The notes: generated from the sequence alone by a model not told the origin. A stretch of DNA of 64,000 bases from Methanobacterium sp. PtaB.Bin024 (GCA_002067065.1 MVPY01000043.1:3501-67500), one strand, 5' to 3'; counted from the first letter of the stretch, positions 11,187 to 22,224 are shown. Numbers and translations: made by a program.

Positions 11187-11462
11187 CTAATTCTTGTTTC
11201 GTTTCCGTCGCCCCCATTTCTTCTTGGATTGTTTAGGTACATAAAGAGTCTCTCCAACTCGCTTTTCAAAATTTTTAGAATTTGATGCACGAATTTTTAC
11301 TGAGATGTAGGGATCTTTGGTAGGTCCAAAAACATCGTGAATAAACCCCACTTTCTTGTGGTGAGAGTTAAAAACAGATAGTCCCAAGGCGGGTGTTTGA
11401 TGTGATCGGAGTATAATTCGACCTCGGTTAGACAGATGCAGTATTTTTCCAAGTTCCTTCAT
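11187..11462 (-). CDS. gar1: H/ACA ribonucleoprotein subunit Gar1
   Basis: 91 residues with the Gar1 beta-barrel pattern: a short basic N-terminus, GFIHDVFGPTKDPYISVK in the middle, and a very basic tail ending KKKWGRRKRNKN. Gar1 binds Cbf5 and promotes product turnover in H/ACA RNA-guided pseudouridylation of rRNA. It is the first gene of the gar1-tfb unit. No Shine-Dalgarno motif precedes the ATG, and a TATA element lies only about 20 bases upstream, so the message could be leaderless (see the promoter entry). Confidence 0.9.
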   Translation of the reverse strand: MKELGKILHLSNRGRIILRSHQTPALGLSVFNSHHKKVGFIHDVFGPTKDPYISVKIRASNSKNFEKRVGETLYVPKQSKKKWGRRKRNKN

Positions 11463-11478
11463 GCACTAAAACCGAAAA

Positions 11479-11523
11479 TTTTATATACTACTATTCTCGT
11501 TAAACTAGTATATAAATGTTTCG
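11479..11523 (-). promoter_or_regulatory. Candidate gar1-tfb promoter with two TATA-like elements
   Basis: On the minus strand CGAAACATTTATATA (11523-11509) has the BRE-plus-TATA look of an archaeal promoter and would start transcription about 25 bases upstream of the gar1 ATG. A second element TATATAAAA (11487-11479) is placed so that transcription would begin at or beside the ATG, giving a leaderless message. Which is used cannot be told from sequence. Confidence 0.5.
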
Positions 11524-11586
11524 ATAGTTTTAAATTATAGATCACTAAAAGTCTTTCACTGTTCCCCATAATAGGTCTTAATATGC

Positions 11587-12666
11587 CTAACCTGTTTTTA
11601 TGTTGGTTCCATTGGTCTTTGAAGCCATATTTTTTACCTTTCGCCCGTAATAGAGTGCTGCCACGGCACCAATTATGGTGGGGGCTATGTAACTGGCTAA
11701 ACGGTCGATAATGCTTGCAGCCATCACTATATCGGCTGATATTCCGATAACAGCAAAAAGACCAATCAGTGTAGCTTCACGTATACCCCATGCTCCAGGG
11801 AGAAGGGGAAGGAAAGATATGAAAATTCCAATGGTGTAAATAATCACCAAAGGAAGAAATGGTGGATATGTTCCTAGTGAACTAAAACAAACATACATTC
11901 TGGTCATGTCTATACCCCACATGGCAAACGAAAGGAAAAATCCAAAAATAAAGACTTTTCTGTCCTGTAATGACATGACAAAACCATCTGAAAATCTATT
12001 AACATAAAAAATAAGTTTTTCAGTTACTTCCCTAAAAGAAATATTATTTTTGCTAAAACGGGCGAAGGTAGGGTAGATGGGTTTGGCTATGGAAATAATT
12101 ATCCTCTGTGCTATTTCTCTTCTAAGACCTGCATATATCATTATAGTGAACATTATAATGGTTAATGCTATCATTATTACCACGATTATCCTGGTAAGTG
12201 GGGGAAGTTCCCAGCTAAGAACGAACAGAGCAGCGATAATGGATATTAAAACAAAAGGTAAAAATTCAAATACTCGATCAGATGTAGCAGAAGCAAAACC
12301 TATCTCAAAGGGCATTCCTTCCACTTCTCTTAGAATATAAGCACGTAAGGGTTCACCACCTGCAGAACCAGGAGTTACATTATTCCCAAATAAACTAGCA
12401 AGGAGCATAGTTAACACAGTAGTGTACTTGGGAGACTTATCCATCACTTCCAAAATAAGTTTCCACCTTAAAGCCCAGATTAGAATTATGGCAGCTTCTA
12501 ATGCGAAGTTTAAAAGGATTAATTCCAAACTAGCCTTTTCTAAGGCATCCACCACATCATTTAATCCTATGATGAATGTAATGGCAAATATGAAGAATGC
12601 GGCCACGGCAAATGAAATGATGATTTTCCATTTATGTTCCCTGATAAGTGCATAAGTGTCTTCCAT
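11587..12666 (-). CDS. Flippase-like membrane protein (UPF0104 / lysylphosphatidylglycerol synthase TM fold)
   Basis: 359 residues with about eight membrane helices. The segments NNVTPGSAGGEPLRAYIL and LPLLPGAWGIREATLIGLF are the two diagnostic motifs of the UPF0104/MprF-flippase-type family. Members move or modify lipids or lipid-linked sugars across membranes; the substrate here is unknown. GAGGTG precedes the ATG. It stands alone on the minus strand between gar1 and the RraA-like gene. Confidence 0.83.
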   Translation of the reverse strand: MEDTYALIREHKWKIIISFAVAAFFIFAITFIIGLNDVVDALEKASLELILLNFALEAAIILIWALRWKLILEVMDKSPKYTTVLTMLLASLFGNNVTPGSAGGEPLRAYILREVEGMPFEIGFASATSDRVFEFLPFVLISIIAALFVLSWELPPLTRIIVVIMIALTIIMFTIMIYAGLRREIAQRIIISIAKPIYPTFARFSKNNISFREVTEKLIFYVNRFSDGFVMSLQDRKVFIFGFFLSFAMWGIDMTRMYVCFSSLGTYPPFLPLVIIYTIGIFISFLPLLPGAWGIREATLIGLFAVIGISADIVMAASIIDRLASYIAPTIIGAVAALYYGRKVKNMASKTNGTNIKTG

Positions 12667-12896
12667 TAGGCACCTCTAAAATCTGATTTATGGATGAAGT
12701 GGTTATGTTAATAATAAAATACCTTAAAAAACTTGTTTATTAAGCTTATTTGGAGTAACCTTGTTGATGTTGTTGTTTTTACATCAGATGATGGTTTTGA
12801 TGTTAATTGTAACCATGATTTAATAATACATTTTCAAAAGATTATGGGGATTTGTTATAATAAAAAATATATGGATTTTTTTAAATCTCTAAATTT

Positions 12897-13574
12897 CTAT
12901 TTAATTCCTAGAATTTCAGATAAGGACCATCCATCTTTCAAACGGATGATTATTTCTGTTTCTTTCTCTTTTATCTGAGAAGCGGCTTCCATTACCTCTT
13001 TAAAGTATTTAGCTGGGACTACAACCACCCCACAGTCATCCCCGATGATCCAATCACCAGGTTTAACCTTCACCCCTCCACACTCTAGTGGAATATTAAT
13101 TTCACCTTCTCCTTTAGGTTCACCTGCACAGGGAACTATATGGCATGAGTAAACAGGATAGTTCAGATTTCGCACTGCTTCCACGTCTCGTACAGCACCG
13201 AAAATTACAGTACCAGCAATACCTTTTTCTTGGGAGGAACTAGAGGTTAACTCACCCCAAACTGCACTGTAACTATTTTCAGCGTCAATAAAAAGCACAT
13301 CTCCTTTTTGAGCAGCATCAATACCTTTAAGAGCAGTTCCCCAATCTTCGGGATCGGTTTTAGCCGTAACTACTCTTCCCATAACCTTAATATTATTTTT
13401 TATTGGTTTTATCCCGTGGATAACTCCATTTTCACAGGTGATACTTTTTAGAGCATCAGAGATCTGTGATGTAGGAAGTTCGGGGGGTGAAAAGTCATCC
13501 TCTTTTTTGGGGGCTGAAAATTTTTCTAAAATAGCTTCTGGGGATATTTCATTTTTTTTAGCCATAAAAGACAT
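12897..13574 (-). CDS. RraA family protein
   Basis: 225 residues (222 if translation starts at the ATG at 13565). Residues about 30-190 form the RraA/demethylmenaquinone-methyltransferase-like fold: TSQISDALKSI near the start, GDVLFIDA, AVRDVEAVRNLNYPVYS and GDWIIGDDCGVVVVP. The bacterial RraA name refers to RNase E inhibition, which does not apply to archaea. Many archaeal homologues are aldolase-like or hydratase-like; some are fused to hexulose-6-phosphate synthase. Enzymatic role unproven. It lies 21 bp after DUF211 on the same strand. Confidence 0.8.
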   Translation of the reverse strand: MSFMAKKNEISPEAILEKFSAPKKEDDFSPPELPTSQISDALKSITCENGVIHGIKPIKNNIKVMGRVVTAKTDPEDWGTALKGIDAAQKGDVLFIDAENSYSAVWGELTSSSSQEKGIAGTVIFGAVRDVEAVRNLNYPVYSCHIVPCAGEPKGEGEINIPLECGGVKVKPGDWIIGDDCGVVVVPAKYFKEVMEAASQIKEKETEIIIRLKDGWSLSEILGIK

Positions 13575-13595
13575 CCTATGTTTTAGTTTAAGGAA

Positions 13596-13886
<291 letters not shown>

Positions 13887-14211
13887 TTTTAGGCCCTCCA
13901 ATTAATTTATCATCAATTTTTTTATGTACATTACATGTAATAATTACCTGTATAAATTCTTTATTGAGGATATTATAAAACTTTATGCTAACACTGAGCA
14001 CTGTAAAATAAAGTAAATATATTTAAAAGAATCATAACACTTTATGAATTCTCTAAATTATAAAATAAGTTAATATTAACTTTATTAGAGCATATAACTA
14101 GATTTAAACAATTTTAGTGGGAAAGAAGTATTGATATCTACTTCAATTTTATATAGGAGATGGTGTATATTAATCTATAGATACTTATTAGCACTATCAA
14201 AAGGGCTTATC
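13887..14211. other. Divergent intergenic region between DUF211 and the Toprim gene
   Basis: 325 bp, very AT-rich. It must hold promoters for both directions; several TATA-like stretches (for example around 14020 and 14150) are visible but cannot be ranked by eye. I see no RNA gene or open reading frame of its own. Confidence 0.4.
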
Positions 14212-14634
<423 letters not shown>

Positions 14635-14717
14635 TATTTCCAGATACTGATCTTCAGGCTGTAAGATACATAGCCTCATTTTATCAGTAGTATCTATACA
14701 TTGATGGAGGCCCAAAT

Positions 14718-15884
<1,167 letters not shown>

Positions 15885-15906
15885 ATACAGTTTTTAAAAA
15901 GGATGA

Positions 15907-15968
15907 CTCTGAAAATATTCAGAGGATCACAAAAAAATATAGCTAATCCAGAATAAAAATTTCTGGAT
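15907..15968 (+). terminator. Two hairpins downstream of dnaG
   Basis: Stem CTCTGAA / TTCAGAG with a four-base loop occupies 15907-15924, and stem ATCCAGAA / TTCTGGAT with a seven-base loop occupies 15946-15968. Both stems are perfect. An A-rich segment lies between. They may shape or end the dnaG transcript or protect its 3' end; archaeal terminators are usually plain T-tracts, so a separate structured RNA is also possible. Confidence 0.45.
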
Positions 15969-16078
15969 GGCTATTAAACATTCATTTTCAAATAATAAAT
16001 AATCAATACACTATTTATTCATTCTTCAATTCATTGAAACCAAAAATGAACTTGGGGATGCGAAATTTGAGGGATATC

Positions 16079-17590
16079 ATGTATGCAAACATGAAAAAAG
16101 AGTTTTTAAAAGATATTAAAAGCACTGCAGATATCTTGATACCTAAAGATCCCCTGGAAAGGGTTATTGGTCATGATGAGATTATAAGATTTGTGAAAAT
16201 AGCCGCTAAGCAACGCAGGAATCTTCTCCTGGTAGGCCCTCCAGGTATAGGAAAATCGTTAATAGCACAAGCCATATCAGTTCACCTGAGTAAGCCACAT
16301 GAGGAAATAACCGTTGTCCACAACCCAGAAAGGCCTGAAAGACCTTTTGTTGAAGTAAAAAATAGATCAGAAATAGAAAGTGAAATGGAAGATTTACAAA
16401 GGGCTGAAGGGGATGTTGTCACTCCTCAGGAAGTTCCGGAACTTGTTGCGGAACGTTTAGGTTTTAGATGTCCTAATTGTGAAAGTTATAGTAGTGCATA
16501 TCAGAGCATATGCCCTAAGTGTGGAGCGGACAAATATTCTCATATAAACGCACGTAGGAAACATTTAGGTGATCTTTTAGGGATGTTTGAGATGGATAAT
16601 GAGCCTGTAAATGTTCCGCAGGACAGAGTCACCACCACTCGAATGCATCAGGGTCGAGAAGAAGTTGTGATATATGAGAGGGTTGATGGGGACAAGATTA
16701 AGATCCTTGATCAGCATGCCTTGGAGAAGAGAAGGGAGATGGTTGAGGAAAAACCCAAAAACATTATTGTTCCATTACAACGGAAAAATTTCATCCAAGC
16801 CACAGGTGCCAGTGAAACTGAGTTACTGGGAGATGTGAGGCATGACCCATACGGAGGACACCCTGACCTGGGAACGCAACCCTATGAAAGAGTTGTTCCA
16901 GGCGCAATCCATGAAGCCCACGAAGGAGTTCTATTCATTGATGAAATCGTCCACATAGCACCGCTGCAGCGTTATATACTCAGTGCAATGCAGGATAAAT
17001 ATTTCCCGATTGTTGGTAGAAACCCTCAAAGCGCTGGAAGCTCAGTGAAAGTAGAGGATGTGCCATGTGACTTTATATTTGTAGGGGCTTGCAATATCAG
17101 AGATCTTCATTACATATTACCCCCACTGCGTTCTCGTATTCAAGGGGAAGGATACGAAATTTTAATGCGCACCACCATGCAGGATACTGAGGAGAATCAA
17201 GCAAAAATGGCTCAATTCGTAGCTCAAGAGATTGAAATGGATGGGAAAATCCCACATGCAACCTTAAATGCTGTTGAACTGATTATGGATGAATCCCGGA
17301 AGAGAGCACACATAATAGATGATCAAAAAGATTCTTTAACATTAAGACTTCGAGACATGGGGGGTTTGGTGCGTATGGCTGGAGACATGGCAGTGATGGA
17401 AGGTAGCAAATTAATTGAAGCTCGTCATATAAAATTCGCTGTAAAAAACGCCATATCCATTGAAGATCAGATACTTGAACGTTACCAGTCCTTTGAACAG
17501 GCAATAGAAAAGGATACATCCAGTTCTCAGAAGATGCATTCTGGTAGTAAGGGCATTCCCAATGACCATGTGGACCGCAGCTACCTTTAA
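16079..17590 (+). CDS. Lon-like (LonB-type) AAA+ ATPase with zinc ribbon and no protease domain
   Basis: 503 residues from the ATG at 16079, which has GAGGG six bases upstream; TTG 16034 or ATG 16046 would extend it by up to 15 residues. Walker A GPPGIGKS is at 53-60 and Walker B FIDEI at 286-290, inside a segment (GDVRHDPYGG, RVVPGAIHEAHEGVL) closely matching archaeal LonB. A four-cysteine zinc ribbon (Cys131, 134, 145, 148) is inserted between them. The chain ends after the AAA lid, so the Ser-Lys protease domain and the LonB membrane helices are both absent. Probably an unfoldase, remodeller or regulator; client unknown. Confidence 0.82.
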   Translation: MYANMKKEFLKDIKSTADILIPKDPLERVIGHDEIIRFVKIAAKQRRNLLLVGPPGIGKSLIAQAISVHLSKPHEEITVVHNPERPERPFVEVKNRSEIESEMEDLQRAEGDVVTPQEVPELVAERLGFRCPNCESYSSAYQSICPKCGADKYSHINARRKHLGDLLGMFEMDNEPVNVPQDRVTTTRMHQGREEVVIYERVDGDKIKILDQHALEKRREMVEEKPKNIIVPLQRKNFIQATGASETELLGDVRHDPYGGHPDLGTQPYERVVPGAIHEAHEGVLFIDEIVHIAPLQRYILSAMQDKYFPIVGRNPQSAGSSVKVEDVPCDFIFVGACNIRDLHYILPPLRSRIQGEGYEILMRTTMQDTEENQAKMAQFVAQEIEMDGKIPHATLNAVELIMDESRKRAHIIDDQKDSLTLRLRDMGGLVRMAGDMAVMEGSKLIEARHIKFAVKNAISIEDQILERYQSFEQAIEKDTSSSQKMHSGSKGIPNDHVDRSYL

Positions 17591-17764
17591 TAAATCTTTT
17601 TTTTAATTATTACTTTTTTATTCTTTTAGTGAAGTCTTTATAATGAAATTATTCTATTTATCCAATATAAAGTTGGAAAATGAAAAGATTTAATTATTCT
17701 AGAGGAAATATTCTTATATAATCAACCTAGAATTCGGTTTAAACAAAAATTTATTATTGGTACT

Positions 17765-18763
17765 ATGAACCCTTATTCCAACGGAAACTGGAAATCATCT
17801 GGTGGGGATCCTACTGATATCAAAAGATTTGTAGGTAACACTTCTAACTATCCTCCAGAAGCAAACTTTTTGGAAGTTTTTGATATTCCAGAAATGATTG
17901 AAGACTACCTTTTTGAACTGGAAATACGCAACTATTCCCGTAACACCATTAAAACCTATCGTTCCATTATAAACAATTTTTACAAATATCTCCAGAATGA
18001 AAAAGAGCTTAACAACGAACAACAAGTTTTAAGGGGATTTAAACGTTATATACGGCATTTGAAGCGTGAAAAAAAAGTTACCCAGAACTACATTTATTTA
18101 GTGACAGTGGTAATCAAAAAATTCTTTGAATTTGGAGGGATACACGTCCTTGAGGAGGTTAAAACACCTAAAAGGACCAAATCACTTCCCAAATCCCTTA
18201 ACGAGGATGAAGTAAAAAGTCTTATAACTGCTCTGGACAGTTACTCTCCCGTGGACGCTGATTCTCCCACATCCGAATCTTTAAAGCTTAGAAATAAATT
18301 GATACTGGCTTTACTATACTCCTCAGGTTTAAGGGTTTCTGAACTGGTCACCCTTCAAACCAACAATGTTGATCTAGAAGAAAGAACCATCCGTATTAGG
18401 GGGAAAGGAGAAAAAGATCGAATTGTCCTGTTTGACGATGCTACCAAAAAGTTGATGGAAGAATATCTCCAAGAAAGATCATGTGATAGTGAATACATTT
18501 TCGTTAATCGTCAGGGTAACCATTTAACTCCTCGTTATGTGCAGATGATGATCAAGGATTACGCCAGAGTAGCAGGTATAAAAAAGAAGGTAACTCCTCA
18601 TATATTACGCCATTCATTTGCCACGCATCTGTTAAAGAACGGTGTGGATATCCGGGCAATACAACAACTTTTAGGCCATTCTAACCTGTCTACAACTCAG
18701 ATATATACTAGTGTGGATATGAAAACACTCAAAAACGTTTATGATCGTGCGAAGTTGCTTTAA
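17765..18763 (+). CDS. xerA: Tyrosine recombinase XerA
   Basis: 332 residues with an N-terminal SAM-like core-binding domain (about 43-125) and a C-terminal catalytic domain. The catalytic set is complete: Arg190 (SSGLRVSEL), Lys214 (RGKGEK), His279 and Arg282 (HILRHSFATH), His305 (LLGHSN) and the nucleophile Tyr314 (TQIYTSV). This is the chromosomal archaeal Xer recombinase that resolves chromosome dimers at dif. The first 40 residues are an unusual hydrophilic extension. No attachment sites or phage genes are nearby, so it is not an element integrase by context. Confidence 0.9.
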   Translation: MNPYSNGNWKSSGGDPTDIKRFVGNTSNYPPEANFLEVFDIPEMIEDYLFELEIRNYSRNTIKTYRSIINNFYKYLQNEKELNNEQQVLRGFKRYIRHLKREKKVTQNYIYLVTVVIKKFFEFGGIHVLEEVKTPKRTKSLPKSLNEDEVKSLITALDSYSPVDADSPTSESLKLRNKLILALLYSSGLRVSELVTLQTNNVDLEERTIRIRGKGEKDRIVLFDDATKKLMEEYLQERSCDSEYIFVNRQGNHLTPRYVQMMIKDYARVAGIKKKVTPHILRHSFATHLLKNGVDIRAIQQLLGHSNLSTTQIYTSVDMKTLKNVYDRAKLL

Positions 18764-18807
18764 TTTTCTTTTTCAGATCTGTTTATTGAGTTAAAACTGG
18801 TTTAAGC

Positions 18808-19878
18808 ATGAAATTCATGGGAAAGAAAGTCATTTTAGTTCTAATTTTGATTATTTTAATTTTTTTTGCAAGTTATTCTTTCATTACCTATAAAGATCAC
18901 CTAAACTCCCAAAAACCACTTAAGCTCTCACAGATTAAATATTGGGCCTATCAAATTCAAGGAATAGAAAATCCGGGTGCTGTTACCGCACTTTCAACTT
19001 CTAACTATGATATGTTAGTTGTTGAACCTACCAAAACTGATTGGTCCTCTAATAATAGTAAAAATTTTGATACAAAGAGCATGGTGAGCATGCTTAAAAG
19101 TTCAAAATCAAGTGATAAAGTTCATAGAAAACTTGTTATTGCATATATCAATATTGGTGAGGCTGAAGATTGGCGTTGGTACTGGAAATGGTCTAAATGG
19201 CAATCCGGTGATTCTCGTCCTGGAGATTTGCCAGATTATGTCTTAATTCCTGATCCCGATGGTTGGAGTGGAAATTTCCCTGTGGCCTACTGGGATCCGG
19301 AATGGAAGGATATAATTATCTATGGAAAAGATCAGGATTCCAGCCCCTACAGAGATTATAAAAGCACGATTGATGAAGCTATTGATGATGGTTTTGATGG
19401 TGTTTATCTTGATTGGGTTGAAGGTTATGAAAATGAAGCAGTGATAGCTGAAGCCGAGAAACAGGGTAAAGATCCACAAGTTGAGATGATAAAGTTCATC
19501 AAAGAAATCAAGGATTATGCAAAGTCCAGAGATCCAGATTTTATCATAATTCAACAAAATGGGGTAGGATTATGTGAGGGGCATCCTGAAATATTTTCTC
19601 TAATTGATGGTATTTCACAGGAAGCTATATGGTATGACGGGACTGCTTTTGATGATTGGGATGCTCCAAATGGATATGATGTTCCAACTGATCCAGAACT
19701 TACAGCTTATTATATAAATTATCTTGAAAAGTATAAAGAAGCTGGTGTTCCTGTTTTTAATTGTGAGTATGCTTTAAATTATTCAGATGATGCCTACGAG
19801 AAGTCTTATAATCTTGGATTTATTCCCTACTGCACCAGAAGATCTTTATCGAATATTACTACTGTTCCACTTTTTTAA
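18808..19878 (+). CDS. Exported GH114-like glycoside hydrolase (MJ1477/TM1410 family)
   Basis: 356 residues. One hydrophobic helix (about 6-25) acts as signal or anchor, and the rest is extracellular. The TIM-barrel family features are KYWAYQIQGIENPG near the start, LVIAYINIGEAEDWR, VAYWDPEWK, DGFDGVYLDWVEGYE with the acidic catalytic region, and a later IIQQNG segment. Relatives include endo-alpha-1,4-polygalactosaminidases, so the substrate may be galactosamine polymers; pseudomurein glycan or surface sugars of neighbours are candidates, but this is inference. It follows xerA by 44 bp on the same strand. Confidence 0.82.
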   Translation: MKFMGKKVILVLILIILIFFASYSFITYKDHLNSQKPLKLSQIKYWAYQIQGIENPGAVTALSTSNYDMLVVEPTKTDWSSNNSKNFDTKSMVSMLKSSKSSDKVHRKLVIAYINIGEAEDWRWYWKWSKWQSGDSRPGDLPDYVLIPDPDGWSGNFPVAYWDPEWKDIIIYGKDQDSSPYRDYKSTIDEAIDDGFDGVYLDWVEGYENEAVIAEAEKQGKDPQVEMIKFIKEIKDYAKSRDPDFIIIQQNGVGLCEGHPEIFSLIDGISQEAIWYDGTAFDDWDAPNGYDVPTDPELTAYYINYLEKYKEAGVPVFNCEYALNYSDDAYEKSYNLGFIPYCTRRSLSNITTVPLF

Positions 19879-19933
19879 TTATAAAATCCATGTGCCTTTG
19901 AATTATTATGTTATTTTTGAGGTGAACTATTTA

Positions 19934-19995
19934 TTTAGAATCTAAAATATTAGATCCTAAAAAAAATATTAGATACTAAAAAATATAGTATCTAA
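19934..19995. promoter_or_regulatory. Cluster of three dyads upstream of the MFS transporter
   Basis: TTTAGA-A-TCTAAA (19934-19946), TTAG-ATC-CTAA (19950-19960) and a larger perfect inverted repeat TTAGATACTA / TAGTATCTAA with a seven-base spacer (19969-19995). The three share a TTAGA-type half site and end 23 bp before the ATG at 20019, a placement expected of a repressor operator or a 5' leader structure. Confidence 0.5.
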
Positions 19996-20018
19996 AATAA
20001 AAAAGAGGAAGCTATCTA

Positions 20019-21185
20019 ATGAATAACACCTTTTTTAAAAATCATGCTTTTAGATTCATTATTTTGCTTGGAATGGTAAGTCTTCTCGCCGACATGACTT
20101 ATGAAGGTGCTCGAAGCATAACTGGACCATATCTTGCATTACTGGGTGCAAATGCCGCTGCAGTTGGTTTCGTTGCCGGATTCGGTGAATTGGTTGGATA
20201 TGCTCTTCGTTTTGTTAGTGGTTACTTGGCTGACAAAACAAGAAGATACTGGGCCATGACTATTGTAGGTTATGCAGTTAACCTCCTTGCAGTGCCTCTA
20301 CTAGCCCTTGCAGGAAACTGGCCCATGGCTGTCCTTCTACTTATTGCTGAGAGAATGGGAAAGGCCATTCGCACACCTCCTCGTGATGTGATGTTGTCCC
20401 ATGCCACATCACAAGTAGGTCGTGGATGGGGATTTGGACTTCACGAAGCCATGGATCAAACAGGAGCCATCATAGGGCCCATGATGGTTGCAGTAATCCT
20501 GTATTTTTATGGTAACTACCAGTTGTGTTTTGCTTTTCTACTTTTACCTGCAATATTGGCCTTAACAGTTCTGGTTGTTTCGAGATTTCTCTATCCTAAT
20601 CCTCATGATCTTGAAGCAAATGTTTCAAAAATTCAAACAAAGGGTTTACGGAGGGTTTATTGGATATACATTGTGGCAGTGATTTTCATTGCCCTGGGAT
20701 TTGCTGATTTTCCCCTGGTTGCTTATCATTTTCAAAGGGCAGAAGTGGTATCACCAGTGATGGTTCCAATTTTTTATTCAGTGGCTATGGGAGTAGATGC
20801 GCTGGCAGCGTTAATATTCGGCAGATTATTTGATAAAATCGGTATGGGGGCATTGATCATTGCAGTTATCTCATCTGCATTTTTCGCCCCACTGGTTTTC
20901 TGGGGTGATTTTAACATGGTTCTACTAGGAATGGGGTTATGGGGTGTGGGAATGGGAGCTCAAGAATCAATTATGAGAGCGGCTGTTGCTGAGATGTCCC
21001 CAACAAATATAAGAGGTTCAGCATATGGTGTGTTCAGTACCATTTATGGGATTTCTTGGTTTATTGGTAGTTTTACACTGGGAATACTCTATGACTTCTC
21101 CCTCACTCTGATGGTAATGTTCTCCATTTTTGCGCAGGTTTTGGCAGTGATACCATTACTTCTAATTAGAAATTACAGGCCTTAA
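20019..21185 (+). CDS. MFS transporter
   Basis: 388 residues with about eleven or twelve membrane helices in two halves. The loop after helix 2 has the MFS signature-like GYLADKTRRYW, and loop 8-9 has GRLFDKIGMG. The segment AERMGKAIRTPPRDVMLSHA resembles a subgroup of MFS proteins common in methanogens and annotated only as MFS transporters. Substrate unknown. GAGGAA precedes the ATG. The dyad cluster just upstream suggests regulated expression. Confidence 0.85.
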   Translation: MNNTFFKNHAFRFIILLGMVSLLADMTYEGARSITGPYLALLGANAAAVGFVAGFGELVGYALRFVSGYLADKTRRYWAMTIVGYAVNLLAVPLLALAGNWPMAVLLLIAERMGKAIRTPPRDVMLSHATSQVGRGWGFGLHEAMDQTGAIIGPMMVAVILYFYGNYQLCFAFLLLPAILALTVLVVSRFLYPNPHDLEANVSKIQTKGLRRVYWIYIVAVIFIALGFADFPLVAYHFQRAEVVSPVMVPIFYSVAMGVDALAALIFGRLFDKIGMGALIIAVISSAFFAPLVFWGDFNMVLLGMGLWGVGMGAQESIMRAAVAEMSPTNIRGSAYGVFSTIYGISWFIGSFTLGILYDFSLTLMVMFSIFAQVLAVIPLLLIRNYRP

Positions 21186-21597
21186 CTTAAATCGAGAAAA
21201 AAATAATTTTTTAAAGTTATTCACCCTATTTTAATATTGAAATGACTCCCTATGAATTTTCTAAATTTTATTATTTTTTCAAATCTTTCCAGGAGTTTTA
21301 ATAGAATTTATTCATGAAATTCTAGTTTAAGATAACTATATATTTATCATGAATCTAATCATTAAAAGAGCTTATAAAGCTTTTCTTAAACTTTTAGAGA
21401 ATTCTAAAATATTATAAAATTTATTTGAAAAAGCAGCTATATCAGCATATCTGCTCTTTGAACATTTAGAAAGATAATTTGGGAATTTAAATAGATTTAA
21501 ACAGAGTTAAATGAATTTAAATAGATCTTAACAAGTTAAAGTGGCTTTAAATAGTCCACAACCGATCAGTATTTATACACATATGTGGGTGATAGAA
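21186..21597. other. Intergenic region upstream of bioY
   Basis: 412 bp with no gene. The first two thirds are plain AT-rich sequence; the last 110 bp hold the 30-bp periodic repeats described separately. A GTG at 21541 could in principle extend BioY into it, but the ribosome site favours 21598. Confidence 0.5.
21483..21554 (+). repeat. Imperfect 30-bp tandem repeats before bioY
   Basis: TTTAAATAG occurs at 21486-21494, 21516-21524 and 21546-21554, exactly 30 bp apart. The first two units also share the longer GAATTTAAATAGAT and a downstream TTAA-C-A-GTTAAA-like part, giving about 2.4 copies of a 30-bp unit. Three sites spaced by about three helical turns suggest binding of a regulator on one DNA face. 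Confidence 0.6.
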
Positions 21598-22215
21598 ATG
21601 GAAATCAGTATAGATAATTATTTCCGGAAAAGATACTCATTTTTTGCATGGCGTTCTAATACTTCTTTTGTTAACAAAGTAATAATGGCCTTTTTCATGG
21701 CGTGTATCACTGGAATAATGGCTCAGATAGTAATACCATTGCCATGGACTCCTGTGCCGATAACTGCCCAAACCTTCGCTGTTTTAATGGCAGGTGTGGT
21801 TCTGGGTCGTTGGTGGGGTGGACTCAGCCAAGTAATGTATCTGACAGTAGCTTTATTAGGAGTCCCGTGGTTCGCAGGGATGACTGGAGGATATGGTGTA
21901 CTTTTGGGTTCTACAGGAGGATATTTACTGGGGTTCATTCTAACAGCATTTTTCATGGGATACTTCTCAGATAAATATGTTCAGTCCAGAAACTTCCGTC
22001 CTATGTTAGGTTTGCTATCAGTGGCAAATTTCGCATTTATCTACATTCCCGGCCTCCTAGGATTAGGATTATGGATGTACATGGTGAACGGAAACTTCCC
22101 AACAATTTTGACCCTTCTAACAATGGGTCTTTTCCCATTCTTATTAGGAGATCTGGTGAAAATTGCAGGTGCAGCAGCACTCACAAAAGCCATAACTCCA
22201 AAGGAAGAATATTAA
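21598..22215 (+). CDS. bioY: Biotin transporter BioY (ECF substrate-binding subunit)
   Basis: 205 residues from the ATG at 21598, preceded by GGGTGAT. It has six membrane helices and the BioY segments IPLPWTPVPITAQTF, GRWWGGLSQVMYL and LGVPWFAGMTGGYGVLLGSTGGYL. BioY captures biotin at the membrane and pairs with an energy-coupling ABC module; no EcfA or EcfT gene is in this window, so it would use one encoded elsewhere or work alone. Periodic repeats lie directly upstream and may be the control region. Confidence 0.9.
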   Translation: MEISIDNYFRKRYSFFAWRSNTSFVNKVIMAFFMACITGIMAQIVIPLPWTPVPITAQTFAVLMAGVVLGRWWGGLSQVMYLTVALLGVPWFAGMTGGYGVLLGSTGGYLLGFILTAFFMGYFSDKYVQSRNFRPMLGLLSVANFAFIYIPGLLGLGLWMYMVNGNFPTILTLLTMGLFPFLLGDLVKIAGAAALTKAITPKEEY

Positions 22216-22224
22216 GAGGTTTAA

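Noticed and set aside
12733..12978. 81-codon open frame on the plus strand
   Set aside because: It overlaps the 3' end of the RraA-like gene on the other strand and reads as AT-rich noise without a ribosome site.
17765..18763. Tyrosine recombinase as integrase of a mobile element
   Set aside because: No tRNA target, attachment repeats, phage or plasmid genes flank it; the sequence fits chromosomal XerA.
20019..21185. MFS protein as a specific drug exporter
   Set aside because: The subgroup motif is visible but gives no substrate; naming one would be a guess.
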